From Pseudomonadales bacterium (GTDB taxonomy: Bacteria; Pseudomonadota; Gammaproteobacteria; Pseudomonadales; UBA5518): a DNA stretch of 64,000 bases. A program made the translations under genes and the position numbers. This document shows, piece by piece, positions 38,982-48,142 of this stretch (positions within the stretch are counted from its first letter, which is position 1; each line of letters starts with the position of its first letter). The notes beneath the pieces were generated by a model. The model searched no databases. It saw only the letters and a program-made list of their open reading frames with translations, and was not told where the DNA came from. The DNA is taken from NCBI GenBank assembly GCA_022072145.1, contig JAJVIG010000005.1, positions 62,001-126,000 on the forward strand, read 5' to 3'.

Positions 38982-40074
38982 CGCTGCCGAAACGATCGAA
39001 CACGTCCAGCGCTTCCTCGACCATGTCGGAGAGGATCTGGCGCGCCGGCTTCATCTCGGTCACGTAATCGATGCCCTGGCCGGCGGCCTCGGTCATCAGG
39101 TCCTTGCGCTGGTAGTCGTTGGCGCCGGTGATGTACTCGTTGGAGAGCAGCATCTGCAACGGCGGCTTCAGCGGACGCGGCGCGTCCTCGCGTGCCCACT
39201 CGACGTGCCACGGGCAGCGGATCGTGCGCATCGTGTAGCCGGAGATGCAGTCCGAGTACGAGGTGTCGTCGGCGCTGGATTCGATCAGCTTTTCCTTCAT
39301 CGGCAGCGCGACGTCGGACTCACGCGAGGCCAGCCACAGCGAACCCGTCCACACGCCGTCGGCGCCGAGCGCCAGCGCCGCGGCCAGGTGGCGGCCGGTG
39401 GTCACGCCGCCGGCGGCCAGTACCGGGATGCCGGCCGCACGCGCCACGTCGACCACCTGCGGCACGATCGAGAAGGTGCCGATGTTGCCGGTGTGGCCGG
39501 CGGCGTCGTAGCCCTGTGCGATGATCGTGTCGGTGCCGGCGACCACCTGCTTCTTCGCCTGGCGCGGCTTGCCGACCAGGCCCCAGACCTGGATGCCCAT
39601 GTCGTGGGCCCGCTTCAGCATGAACTCCGGCGAGCCGAGGCCGGAAGCGATCACGGGAACCTTCTCGTCGAACAGCACTTCGAGTTGCTTCAGCGCGCGC
39701 GACTGGTCGAGGCCGCCCCAGTTCGACACCTCGAGCTTCTGCTTGGGCTCGGGTACGTTGTATTTTTTCTTGATCATGTCGGTGTACTCGCGCTGTTCGC
39801 GCGGGATCATCGCGTAGAGCTCCTCGAGGGTCTTCTCCTCGGGAACCGAAGCCGGCAGCACCAGGTCGATGCCGAAACGCTTGCCGCCGATGCGCTCGCG
39901 GATCCATTTGATGTCGGCCGCGATCTGCTCGGGCGTGTGCATCGCCTCGCCGAGCACCGCGAAGCCGCCGGCGTTGATCACTGCGACGGCCACGTCTTTG
40001 CAGTGCGTGAACGCGACGACCGGGTACTCGATGTCGAGCCGCTCACAGAGTTTGGTGTGCAAGGGATTGCGCAT
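38974..40074 (-). CDS. Nitronate monooxygenase/2-nitropropane dioxygenase-like flavoprotein
   Basis: GYDAAGHTGNIGTFSIVPQVVD and PVLAAGGVTTGRHLAAALALGADGVWTGS. Confidence 0.88.
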   Translation of the reverse strand: MRNPLHTKLCERLDIEYPVVAFTHCKDVAVAVINAGGFAVLGEAMHTPEQIAADIKWIRERIGGKRFGIDLVLPASVPEEKTLEELYAMIPREQREYTDMIKKKYNVPEPKQKLEVSNWGGLDQSRALKQLEVLFDEKVPVIASGLGSPEFMLKRAHDMGIQVWGLVGKPRQAKKQVVAGTDTIIAQGYDAAGHTGNIGTFSIVPQVVDVARAAGIPVLAAGGVTTGRHLAAALALGADGVWTGSLWLASRESDVALPMKEKLIESSADDTSYSDCISGYTMRTIRCPWHVEWAREDAPRPLKPPLQMLLSNEYITGANDYQRKDLMTEAAGQGIDYVTEMKPARQILSDMVEEALDVFDRFGSDD

Positions 40075-40174
40075 TACGGTTGCCCCACGTGGTGAATGAC
40101 GGTTCGGTCAGGAGTGGAAATCTACTGCCTGGGCCGGGCAAAGGGAACCACGCTCCGGGACGTAGCGCCGCGTT

Positions 40175-40208
40175 GACCGGATTTGCAATCCCATCGTCCT
40201 GATTTGAT
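40175..40208 (+). promoter_or_regulatory. Tandem operator C (GACCGGATTTGCA / GTCCTGATTTGAT, 21-bp period) upstream of coxM-like gene
   Basis: TAGAAT -10-like box starts 47 nt after second half-site start. Confidence 0.6.
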
Positions 40209-40292
40209 GCGCGGGAGGTGGTGGAGACCGGGGCCCTGCACTTAGAATGCAGCTCCCACTTGCGCCGCCACAGCCATCAACGGGTACACGCG

Positions 40293-41171
40293 ATGAAGCC
40301 GGCACCATTCGATTATTATGCGCCCGAGTCGCTCGCGGACGCCATTGCGCTGCTCGCGAAGTTCGACGACGAGGGCGTCGAAGCCAAAATCCTGGCCGGC
40401 GGCCAGAGCCTGATGCCGATGCTGAGCCTGCGGGTCGCGCGGCCCGAGGTGCTGGTCGACCTGCGCAAGCTCGCCGAGCTCCACTACATCCGGGACGAGG
40501 GCGACACCATCGCGATCGGTTCGATGACCAGCAAGCGCGCAGCCGAGGAGTCGGCGCTGATCCGCGAGCGCCAGCCGCTGTTCCACGACGCGACCATGAA
40601 CATCGGGCACCTGCCGATCCGCGCCCACGGCACGGTCGGCGGCTCGTTCGCGCACGCGGACCCGGCCGCCGAGTACCCGGCGGCGGCGATAGCGCTCGAC
40701 ATGCAGATGAAGGCCGTCGGGCCCGACGGCGCGCGCGTGATCGGCGCGCGCGATTTCTTCGTCACCTACCTGACCACCGATCTGGCGGCGACCGAGGTCC
40801 TGACCGAGGTGCGCATGCCGGTGCTCGCGCCGGGTACCGGCTGGTCGTTCCGCGAGATCTCGCGCCGCAAGGGCGATTTCGCGCTCGCCGGCGCGGCCGT
40901 GCTGCTGTCGCTGGCCGGCGGGCGGATCAGCGATTCGCGCGTCGTCGTGTTCGCGGTCAACGCGACCGCGGTGCGCCTGCCGGCGGCCGAGCAGGTGCTG
41001 CGCGGACAGGCGCCGGGCGAGGCGCTGTTCCGCGAGGCCGGGCTGGCCGGCGCCGCGGAGATCGAGGAGCCGATCGCCGACGTGCATGCGTCGGCCGACT
41101 TCCGCCGGCACCTGGTGTCGGTGGTGGTGGCGCGCGGTCTGGCCGAGGCGCAGTCGCGCGCGCGCGGCTGA
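40293..41171 (+). CDS. Molybdenum hydroxylase FAD-binding subunit (CoxM/CutM-like)
   Basis: KILAGGQSLMPMLSLR, GTVGGSFAHADPAAEYPAAAI. Confidence 0.9.
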   Translation: MKPAPFDYYAPESLADAIALLAKFDDEGVEAKILAGGQSLMPMLSLRVARPEVLVDLRKLAELHYIRDEGDTIAIGSMTSKRAAEESALIRERQPLFHDATMNIGHLPIRAHGTVGGSFAHADPAAEYPAAAIALDMQMKAVGPDGARVIGARDFFVTYLTTDLAATEVLTEVRMPVLAPGTGWSFREISRRKGDFALAGAAVLLSLAGGRISDSRVVVFAVNATAVRLPAAEQVLRGQAPGEALFREAGLAGAAEIEEPIADVHASADFRRHLVSVVVARGLAEAQSRARG

Positions 41172-41204
41172 GTGCCGGGAAACACACAACGGAGATATCG
41201 CACC

Positions 41205-41693
41205 ATGGCGCAACTGCACCGGGTTCGTCTGACGGTGAACGGGCGGGAATACGAGCGGGAAGTCGAGCCGCGCATGACGCTGGTCGATTTCCTGCGCCAC
41301 GAACTGGGGCTCACCGGCACCCACGTCGGCTGCGAGCACGGCGTCTGCGGCGCGTGCACGATCATCAAGAACGGCCAGGCGGTGCGCGCCTGCCTGATGC
41401 TCGCCGTGCAGGCCGACGGCGCGGAGCTGCGCACCGTCGAGGGCCTCGCCGGCGCCGACGGCCTGCACCCGGTGCAGCAGGCATTCATCGAGAAGCACGG
41501 GCTGCAGTGCGGGTTCTGCACACCGGGCTTCCTGATGAGCACGGTCGAGCTGCTCGAAGGCACCACCTCGCCGGGCGAGGAGCAGATCCGCGAAGCGATC
41601 GGCGGCAACATCTGCCGCTGCACGGGCTACCAGAGCATCCTGGAGTCGGTGGAGCTCGCCGCGCAGAAGATGCGCGCGGGCCAGGGCAGCTGA
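41205..41693 (+). CDS. Molybdenum hydroxylase 2Fe-2S subunit (CoxS-like)
   Basis: GCEHGVCGACTI...CGFCTPGFLMS...GNICRCTGYQSI. Confidence 0.94.
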   Translation: MAQLHRVRLTVNGREYEREVEPRMTLVDFLRHELGLTGTHVGCEHGVCGACTIIKNGQAVRACLMLAVQADGAELRTVEGLAGADGLHPVQQAFIEKHGLQCGFCTPGFLMSTVELLEGTTSPGEEQIREAIGGNICRCTGYQSILESVELAAQKMRAGQGS

Positions 41694-41717
41694 TCACGGA
41701 TTCGCAGGGGACACGCC

Positions 41718-44144
41718 ATGACGAACGCCATCCCGACTTCGTTCGACGCGTTGCCGACCACGCAGCGCCGCTTCATCGGCCGCGAGGTCGATCGCATCGA
41801 GGACCGCTCCCTGGTGACCGGCCACGCCCCGTTCATCGACAACTTCACGCTGCCCGACATGCTGCACTGCGCGATCCTGCGCAGCCCGCACCCGCACGCA
41901 CGCATCGTCGGCATCGACACCAGCCGCGCCGAGGCGCTGCCCGGCGTCGCGGCGGTGTTGACCGGCGAAGACATGCAGCGCTGGTGCAACCCCACCGCCA
42001 CGGCGCCCGAGGGCTGGGGGCCGTACAGCCTGGCGGTCGGCAAGGCGCGCTTCGTCGGCGAGCCGGTGGCAGCCGTGGCAGCCACCAGCCGGTATATCGC
42101 CGAGGACGCGTGCGAACTGATCGACGTCGAGTACGAGCTGCTGCCCCCGGTCGCGGATGCGACCACGGCGCTCGATCTCGCGACGCCGCTGCTGTTCGAG
42201 GAGAACGGCAGCAACCTGATCGTGGGGCGCAATTTCGTCTGGGGCGACGTCGAGGGCGTGTTCGCCGCTGCCGACCGGGTGTTCAACGCGAAGTTCCGCT
42301 GGAACCGCGTCGGCGCCAACCCCACCGAGACCTTCGGTTGCGTGTGCCAGTGGGACCTGATCGAGGACCGCCTGACCTGCCACGGCTCGTACCAGACACC
42401 GAGCTTCATGGGGCTGGGCCGGGCGCACGTGCTGCGCCTGCCGGCGAACCGCATCAACATCGTGAGCCATCCGCAGGGCGGCGGCTTCGGCGGCAAGGGC
42501 GGACCGCGCGGCACCGACATCGCCTCGCTGCTTTCGCGCAAATCCGGCGGCCGGCCGGTGAAATACATCGAGGACCGCGTAGAGTACCTGCTGGCCGGCG
42601 GCGGCCAGTCGTGGGACCGCTATTACGAAGCGTGGCTCGCGGTGCGCGCCGACGGCACCGTGACCGGGTTGCGCGTGCAACTGCTGGATGACCAGGGCGC
42701 CGGCGCCGAGGGCTACGGCACGATCTCGGTCGCCAAGCCGCTCGCGGCGTTCACCGGGTGCTACCGCATCGAGGCCGCCGAATACGACGTCAAGGTGGTG
42801 TGCACGAACCGCGCGCCCTCGTATCCGTACCGCGGCTACGGGCCGCCGCCGCACAACCTCGTGCTGGAGTCGATGATGGACCTGGCTGCGCGCGAGCTCG
42901 GCGTCGATCCGGCCGAGTTCCGCCGCCGCAACTACATCCGCCCCGAGCAGTTCCCGTACACGATCCCCAGCGGCAACGAGTACGACAGCGGCAACTACGA
43001 GGCCACGCTCGACAAGGCGCTCGAACTCGCCGGCTACGCGGAGCTGCGCGCCCAGCAGCAGCGCGCGCGCGCCGAGGGCCGCCTGGTGGGCATCGGCATC
43101 GCGAGCACCATCGAGCCGGGCGTGTTCGACTGGAACGCCTACGCGACGGTAGGCGTGCCGGGCGTGGGCGTGCCGGAAGGCATCTCGATCGGCATCAACC
43201 TGCTCGGGGAGATCACCGCGCGGGTCGGCTTCAACCTGCAGGGGCAGGGCCAGTACACCGTGGTGGCGCAGCTGCTCGCCGACTGGTTCGGCGTCGAGAT
43301 GGGCGCGGTGCGCGTGGTCTACACCGACACCGACCACGCACCGCCGCATTTCGGGCAGGGCGGCAGCCGGCTCGGCGTCTCGATCAGCGGCGCGGCCCTC
43401 GGCGCCTGCCAGCGGATCACCGTGAAGCTGCGCCGCGCCGCCTCCGTGCTGCTGCAGGCACCGTTCGAGCAGGTCGAGCTGATGGACGGCGTGCTGCGCG
43501 TGAAGGACATGCCGCAGGCGCAGATCCCGCTGGCGCAGGTGGTGGGTGCGATGCTCGCGCGCAGTGACCTGCTGCCCGAAGGCATGCAGCCCGACGCCTC
43601 GGCGACCAGCGTGTGGACCGCGCCGGGGCGCACCGCACCGGACGAGATGGGGCGCTGCAAGAGCTACCTGACGGCGGCCAACGCCTGCCACGTCGTGCTG
43701 GTCGAGGTGGATGCGGACACCGGCAAGACCGAGATCCTGAAGTACGTGATCGCCGACGACTGCGGCACGCGGCTCAATCCCTCCAACGTCGAGGGCATGA
43801 TCCAGGGCGGGGTGGCGCAGGGGGTGGGTGCCGCACTGCTCGAACAGTACGTCTACACCGACGAGGCGCAGCCGCTGGTGTCCACCTTCATGGACTACCT
43901 GGTGCCGACGATCAACGAGGTGCCGATGACGCAGAAGGCGGCGCTGGTGACGCCGTCGCCGTTCGCGCCGCTCGGCGCCAAGGGTTGTGGGGAGGGCGCG
44001 ATCCACACCACGCCGGCGGTGCTGATCGCGGCGATCAACGACGCGCTGTCGCCGCTCGGCGTGCAGGTGCGCGAGACGCCCGCCTCGCCGCACCGGGTAT
44101 GGTCATTGATCCGGTCCGCGCGCGGCGACCGGGCTTCCGTCTGA
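41718..44144 (+). CDS. Molybdenum hydroxylase large subunit (CoxL/xanthine dehydrogenase family)
   Basis: GGGFGGKGG, PYRGYGPPPHN, GAKGCGEGAIHTTPAV. Confidence 0.92.
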   Translation: MTNAIPTSFDALPTTQRRFIGREVDRIEDRSLVTGHAPFIDNFTLPDMLHCAILRSPHPHARIVGIDTSRAEALPGVAAVLTGEDMQRWCNPTATAPEGWGPYSLAVGKARFVGEPVAAVAATSRYIAEDACELIDVEYELLPPVADATTALDLATPLLFEENGSNLIVGRNFVWGDVEGVFAAADRVFNAKFRWNRVGANPTETFGCVCQWDLIEDRLTCHGSYQTPSFMGLGRAHVLRLPANRINIVSHPQGGGFGGKGGPRGTDIASLLSRKSGGRPVKYIEDRVEYLLAGGGQSWDRYYEAWLAVRADGTVTGLRVQLLDDQGAGAEGYGTISVAKPLAAFTGCYRIEAAEYDVKVVCTNRAPSYPYRGYGPPPHNLVLESMMDLAARELGVDPAEFRRRNYIRPEQFPYTIPSGNEYDSGNYEATLDKALELAGYAELRAQQQRARAEGRLVGIGIASTIEPGVFDWNAYATVGVPGVGVPEGISIGINLLGEITARVGFNLQGQGQYTVVAQLLADWFGVEMGAVRVVYTDTDHAPPHFGQGGSRLGVSISGAALGACQRITVKLRRAASVLLQAPFEQVELMDGVLRVKDMPQAQIPLAQVVGAMLARSDLLPEGMQPDASATSVWTAPGRTAPDEMGRCKSYLTAANACHVVLVEVDADTGKTEILKYVIADDCGTRLNPSNVEGMIQGGVAQGVGAALLEQYVYTDEAQPLVSTFMDYLVPTINEVPMTQKAALVTPSPFAPLGAKGCGEGAIHTTPAVLIAAINDALSPLGVQVRETPASPHRVWSLIRSARGDRASV

Positions 44145-44162
44145 AGGAGTGGTAAATTCGCG

Positions 44163-45668
44163 ATGAACACGATGATGTTGCTGGAAATGGCGGCGCAGGG
44201 TTTCGGCGAGCGCACCGCCTTCGTGAACGGTGAGGACGCGTTCACGTATCAGGGCCTGTTCGACGCCGCGGGCCGCGCCGCGGCGGTGCTGCGCGCGAGC
44301 GGCGCCGCGCACCTCGCGATGCTCGACGAGAACTCGCTCGCCTGCCCGCTGGGCTTGTTCGCCTCCTCGTGGGCGGGCCTGCCGTACGTGCCGATCAACT
44401 ACCGCCTGACCGCGGTCGAGATCGACGCGCTGCTCGAGCGCGTGAAGCCCTGCGTGCTGGTCACCAGCCCCGAGCGCGTTGCGAGCTTCGCCGGGCGCGA
44501 GGGCGTGGTCGTGAAGTCGCGCGAGGAGTTCCTCGCCGAGGCGCGCAGCGCCGGCGACGCGGCGCCCGAATGGTCGATGGACGCCGAGGACGTCGCGGTG
44601 CTGCTGTTCACCAGCGGCACCACCGGCGTGCCGAAGGCGGCGATCCTGCGCCAGAAGCACCTGGTGTCGTACATCCTCGGTTCGGTGGAGTTCTGCTCGG
44701 CGGACGAGGACGACGGCGCGCTGGTCTGCGTGCCGCCGTACCACGTCGCGGGAATCGCCGCGGTGCTGAGCTCGGTGTATTCGGGGCGGCGCGTGGTGCA
44801 GCTCGCGAACTTCAGCGCCGAGACCTGGCTCGAGCTGGCGCGCCGCCACCATGTCAGCAACGCCTTCGTGGTGCCGACCATGCTGGCGCGCATCGTCGAG
44901 GCGCTCGACGGCGCCGCGTCGGCGAACCTGCCGAAGCTGCGCGCGATCTCCTACGGTGGCGGCAAGATGCCGCTGTCGGTGATCGAGCGCGCGATGAAGC
45001 TGTTCCCCGGCACCGATTTCACCAACGCCTACGGTCTCACCGAGACCAGCTCGACCATCGCGGTGCTCGGTCCGCAGGACCACCGCGACGCGGTGGCCAG
45101 CGACGACCCCGCGGTGCGCCGCCGGCTGGTGTCGGTGGGCCGCGCGCTGCCGGGCGTGGAGATCCAGATCCGCTCGGACGAGGGCAAGGTGCTGGGGTCC
45201 GGTGAGCGCGGCGAGATCTACGTGCGCGGCGAACAGGTCTCGGGCGAGTACGCCGGCCGCGGCAGCGCGCTCGACAAGGACGGCTGGTTCCCCACGCGTG
45301 ACGCCGGCAGCATGGATGCCGACGGCTACCTGTTCCTCGAGGGGCGCGCCGACGACGTGATCGTGCGTGGCGGCGAGAACATGTCGCCGGGCGAGATCGA
45401 GGACGTGCTGCTCGAGCACGCCGCGGTCGCCGACGCGGCGGTGGTCGGCATTCCCGACGAGCAGTGGGGCGAAGGCGTCGCCGCCGCGGTGGTGCTGAAG
45501 CCCGGTCGCGAGGCCGACGCCGCCGAACTGCAGGGCTGGGTCAGGCAGCACCTGCGTTCCTCACGCGTGCCGCAGTGCATCGAGTTCTGGCCGACCCTGC
45601 CGTACAACGAAACCGGCAAGCTGCTGCGCCGCGTGGTCAAGGCCGAGCTTTCGAAGGCGGCTGGCTGA
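44163..45668 (+). CDS. AMP-binding acyl-CoA synthetase
   Basis: LLFTSGTTGVPKAAILRQKH, AYGLTETSS, GRADDVIVRGGENMSPGEIE. Confidence 0.92.
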   Translation: MNTMMLLEMAAQGFGERTAFVNGEDAFTYQGLFDAAGRAAAVLRASGAAHLAMLDENSLACPLGLFASSWAGLPYVPINYRLTAVEIDALLERVKPCVLVTSPERVASFAGREGVVVKSREEFLAEARSAGDAAPEWSMDAEDVAVLLFTSGTTGVPKAAILRQKHLVSYILGSVEFCSADEDDGALVCVPPYHVAGIAAVLSSVYSGRRVVQLANFSAETWLELARRHHVSNAFVVPTMLARIVEALDGAASANLPKLRAISYGGGKMPLSVIERAMKLFPGTDFTNAYGLTETSSTIAVLGPQDHRDAVASDDPAVRRRLVSVGRALPGVEIQIRSDEGKVLGSGERGEIYVRGEQVSGEYAGRGSALDKDGWFPTRDAGSMDADGYLFLEGRADDVIVRGGENMSPGEIEDVLLEHAAVADAAVVGIPDEQWGEGVAAAVVLKPGREADAAELQGWVRQHLRSSRVPQCIEFWPTLPYNETGKLLRRVVKAELSKAAG

Positions 45669-45682
45669 GCCGACCGCTCCCC

Positions 45683-46687
45683 TCAGTCGATCGCATCGAT
45701 CAGCCCCCACGCGAGCGCGGTGGGAGCATCGATGCGCCGCGCGGAGAGTGCCAGCCACGCCGTGCGCTGGCGTCCGATGCGGCGCGTGATGCTGACCGTG
45801 CCGCCGGCGCCGGGGATCAGTCCCAGCGTGATTTCCGGCAGTTGGAAAAGTGTGTCCGCGCTGGCGACGATGCGCCCGGCAAAGGCCGGCAGTTCGATCC
45901 CCGAACCGATGCAGGCACGATGCACACGGCACTCGATGCGCGGCGCGAGATCCGCGATCAGGCGTCCGGCGTTGCGCGTCGAGCGGATCGCGTGCGCGGC
46001 GGTGAGATCCTCCGCCAGCCCGAATTCCTCCAGGTCACCGCCGCTGCAGAAACACGCGCCCGCGCCGCGGATGCGCGCCAGGCGCAACGACGGATCGGCG
46101 GCCAGCAGCTGCAGTCCGGACACCAGTCCGTCGCGCATCGCGGTCGAGAAGGCGTTGCGCGCCTGCGGGCGGTTCAGCGTGATCTCGAGCACGTCTCCCT
46201 CGCGCGCGAGGAGCACCGGCGGCTCACGGTCGAGCGCGAGCGCCGGTGCGGTGGCGCGCCCCGCGAGGAAGGCGCGGAACTCCGCGCCGCCCTGCAGCGT
46301 GGCGAAGGCCAGCGATTCGGCGAGCAGGCCGTCGGCCAGCGTCGCGCGCGCGTTGTGCCGCAGCACCTGCACCAGCACCATCGCGGCGCGCGGATGCGCG
46401 CGGATGCTGCGGATCAGCGACTGCGCCTCGCGTGCCGAGGCGACCACCACGTCGGCCAGCGCGGCCGCGGCGGCGCCGGCCGGCGCCGCATCGGCGCCGC
46501 GGATCGCGATCACCGGGCACGGCAGTTCCGCCAGGCCCGCCAGTGTCGATGTCTCTGGCAGCGCACGATCCTCGCCGGCGTCGAACAGCAGGAAGGGCTG
46601 TTCCGCCAGCGACGAGAAGCGCTCGCGGCGCGCGGGGTCCGCGAGCAGCGACGGCAGTTCGCCGAGCGCGACGACGGCAGCGTCCAT
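45683..46687 (-). CDS. Enoyl-CoA hydratase/isomerase-like protein
   Basis: EITLNRPQARNAFS, RACIGSGIELPAFAGRIVASADTLFQLPEITLGLIPGAGGT. Confidence 0.82.
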   Translation of the reverse strand: MDAAVVALGELPSLLADPARRERFSSLAEQPFLLFDAGEDRALPETSTLAGLAELPCPVIAIRGADAAPAGAAAAALADVVVASAREAQSLIRSIRAHPRAAMVLVQVLRHNARATLADGLLAESLAFATLQGGAEFRAFLAGRATAPALALDREPPVLLAREGDVLEITLNRPQARNAFSTAMRDGLVSGLQLLAADPSLRLARIRGAGACFCSGGDLEEFGLAEDLTAAHAIRSTRNAGRLIADLAPRIECRVHRACIGSGIELPAFAGRIVASADTLFQLPEITLGLIPGAGGTVSITRRIGRQRTAWLALSARRIDAPTALAWGLIDAID

Positions 46688-46765
46688 TACATTCTCCGTG
46701 GGCTCGTTCTATGATGCGGCGCGCGGTACGGGTGCATTCTAGCGCCGGCGCGGATCGCGCGGGCT

Positions 46766-46799
46766 GTCCGGATTTGCGACTCTCGAGGCCGGAATTGAC
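46766..46799 (+). promoter_or_regulatory. Tandem operator B (GTCCGGATTTGCG / GGCCGGAATTGAC, 21-bp period) upstream of CaiB operon
   Basis: TAGCAT -10-like box starts 47 nt after second half-site start. Confidence 0.6.
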
Positions 46800-46917
46800 G
46801 CGTTGGCGGAGCCTGACTGCGCCGTCGCGGCATTAGCATACGCAGTCCGGAAAAATTGCGGGGCCGCCCACGTGCAGTGGACGTTCCCGTCCTGGCGACG
46901 ACGGGTGGGCGACGAAC

Positions 46918-48123
46918 ATGAGTGGCGCGCTGGACGATATCGTGGTGCTGGACCTGACGCGGAACTTCGCGTCGTCGATGTCGGCGGCCTTCCTCGCCGA
47001 TTTCGGCGCGCGCGTGATCCGTCTCGAAACGCTGCACGACACGGCCGCGCCGCTGGAGACGGCCGACTCGCCGCGCCCCGGCGCGTGGAACCACGAGGCC
47101 GACCTCATCCACCGCAACAAGCAGAGCGTGCGCATCGACGTGCACGGCGAGCGTGGGCGCGCGGTGCTCGACGACCTGGCCGCGCGCTGCGACGTGATCC
47201 TCACCGACTGGTTGCTGCCGGAACTCGAGGCGGCGGGGCTGGACTACGCCAGCGCCTCGGCGCGGCGCGCCGACGTGATCGTCGCGCGCATCTCCGGCTT
47301 CGGGCCGCGCGGCAAGGACCGCGAGCTGCCGCCCATCGACGAACTCGCCGCCGCGCGCACCGGCATGATGCCGATCCTGCCGCAGCCGGGGCAGCCGCCG
47401 GTCTACACCGGTGCCGGTGCCATGCACTCGGCCGTGCTGCTCGCCTTCGGCATCCTGACCGCGCTGGTGCACCGCCAGGCCACCGGCGAGGGGCAGCAGG
47501 TCGACACCTCGCTGTTCGCCGCGAACATGTACGGCGCGAGCCTGGACCTGCAGGCCTTCCTGGCGATCGGCAAGGGCGACCGGCTGCTGAACCCGATCTC
47601 GCGCCTCGACGTGTCGAACCCGATGTCGGGATCGCTGTACCCCAGCGCCGACGGCCGCTGGGTCACGCTGACCATGCCCGACACCGACCGCTGGTGGCCG
47701 GAGTTCTCGCGCGCGGTGGGCATCGAAACCGACGATCCGCGCTTCGACACCCACGAGAAGCGCTGCGAGACCAACCGCCTCGCGCTGATCCACGAGCTCG
47801 AGGCCGCCTTCGCGCGCCAGCCGGGTGCGCACTGGCGCGCGCTGTTCGCGGAGAAGGGCATGTCGGCGGACATCATCGAGCGTTTCGATTACCCGGCGAA
47901 CGACCCGCAGGCGCTCGCCAACCGCTACATCATCGAGCTCGATCACCCGACGCACGGGCCGGTGAAGAGCCTCGGCTTCCCGATCTACATGAGCGAGAGT
48001 CCGGCGCGGCTCGCGAGCCTGGCGCCGTGCCGCGGCCAGCACACCGCGCAGGTGCTGCACGAGTTGCTGGACTACCCGGCGGAGACGATCCACGAACTCG
48101 GCACCCAGGGCGTCATCGCCTGA
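46918..48123 (+). CDS. CaiB/BaiF family protein lacking the catalytic Asp
   Basis: CaiB-type sequence; Asp position reads TGAGAMHSAV. Confidence 0.88.
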   Translation: MSGALDDIVVLDLTRNFASSMSAAFLADFGARVIRLETLHDTAAPLETADSPRPGAWNHEADLIHRNKQSVRIDVHGERGRAVLDDLAARCDVILTDWLLPELEAAGLDYASASARRADVIVARISGFGPRGKDRELPPIDELAAARTGMMPILPQPGQPPVYTGAGAMHSAVLLAFGILTALVHRQATGEGQQVDTSLFAANMYGASLDLQAFLAIGKGDRLLNPISRLDVSNPMSGSLYPSADGRWVTLTMPDTDRWWPEFSRAVGIETDDPRFDTHEKRCETNRLALIHELEAAFARQPGAHWRALFAEKGMSADIIERFDYPANDPQALANRYIIELDHPTHGPVKSLGFPIYMSESPARLASLAPCRGQHTAQVLHELLDYPAETIHELGTQGVIA

Positions 48124-48142
48124 GCAATACGGAAGGTTCACC

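Noticed and set aside
40293-44144. Aerobic CO dehydrogenase
   Set aside because: Large-subunit signature is PYRGYGPP, not the CODH form I AYRCSFR or form II AYRGAGR
46845-46860. GTCCGGAAAAATTGC as an additional half-site
   Set aside because: Single copy, not in phase with site B (58 bp from its second CCGG) and downstream of the -10-like box
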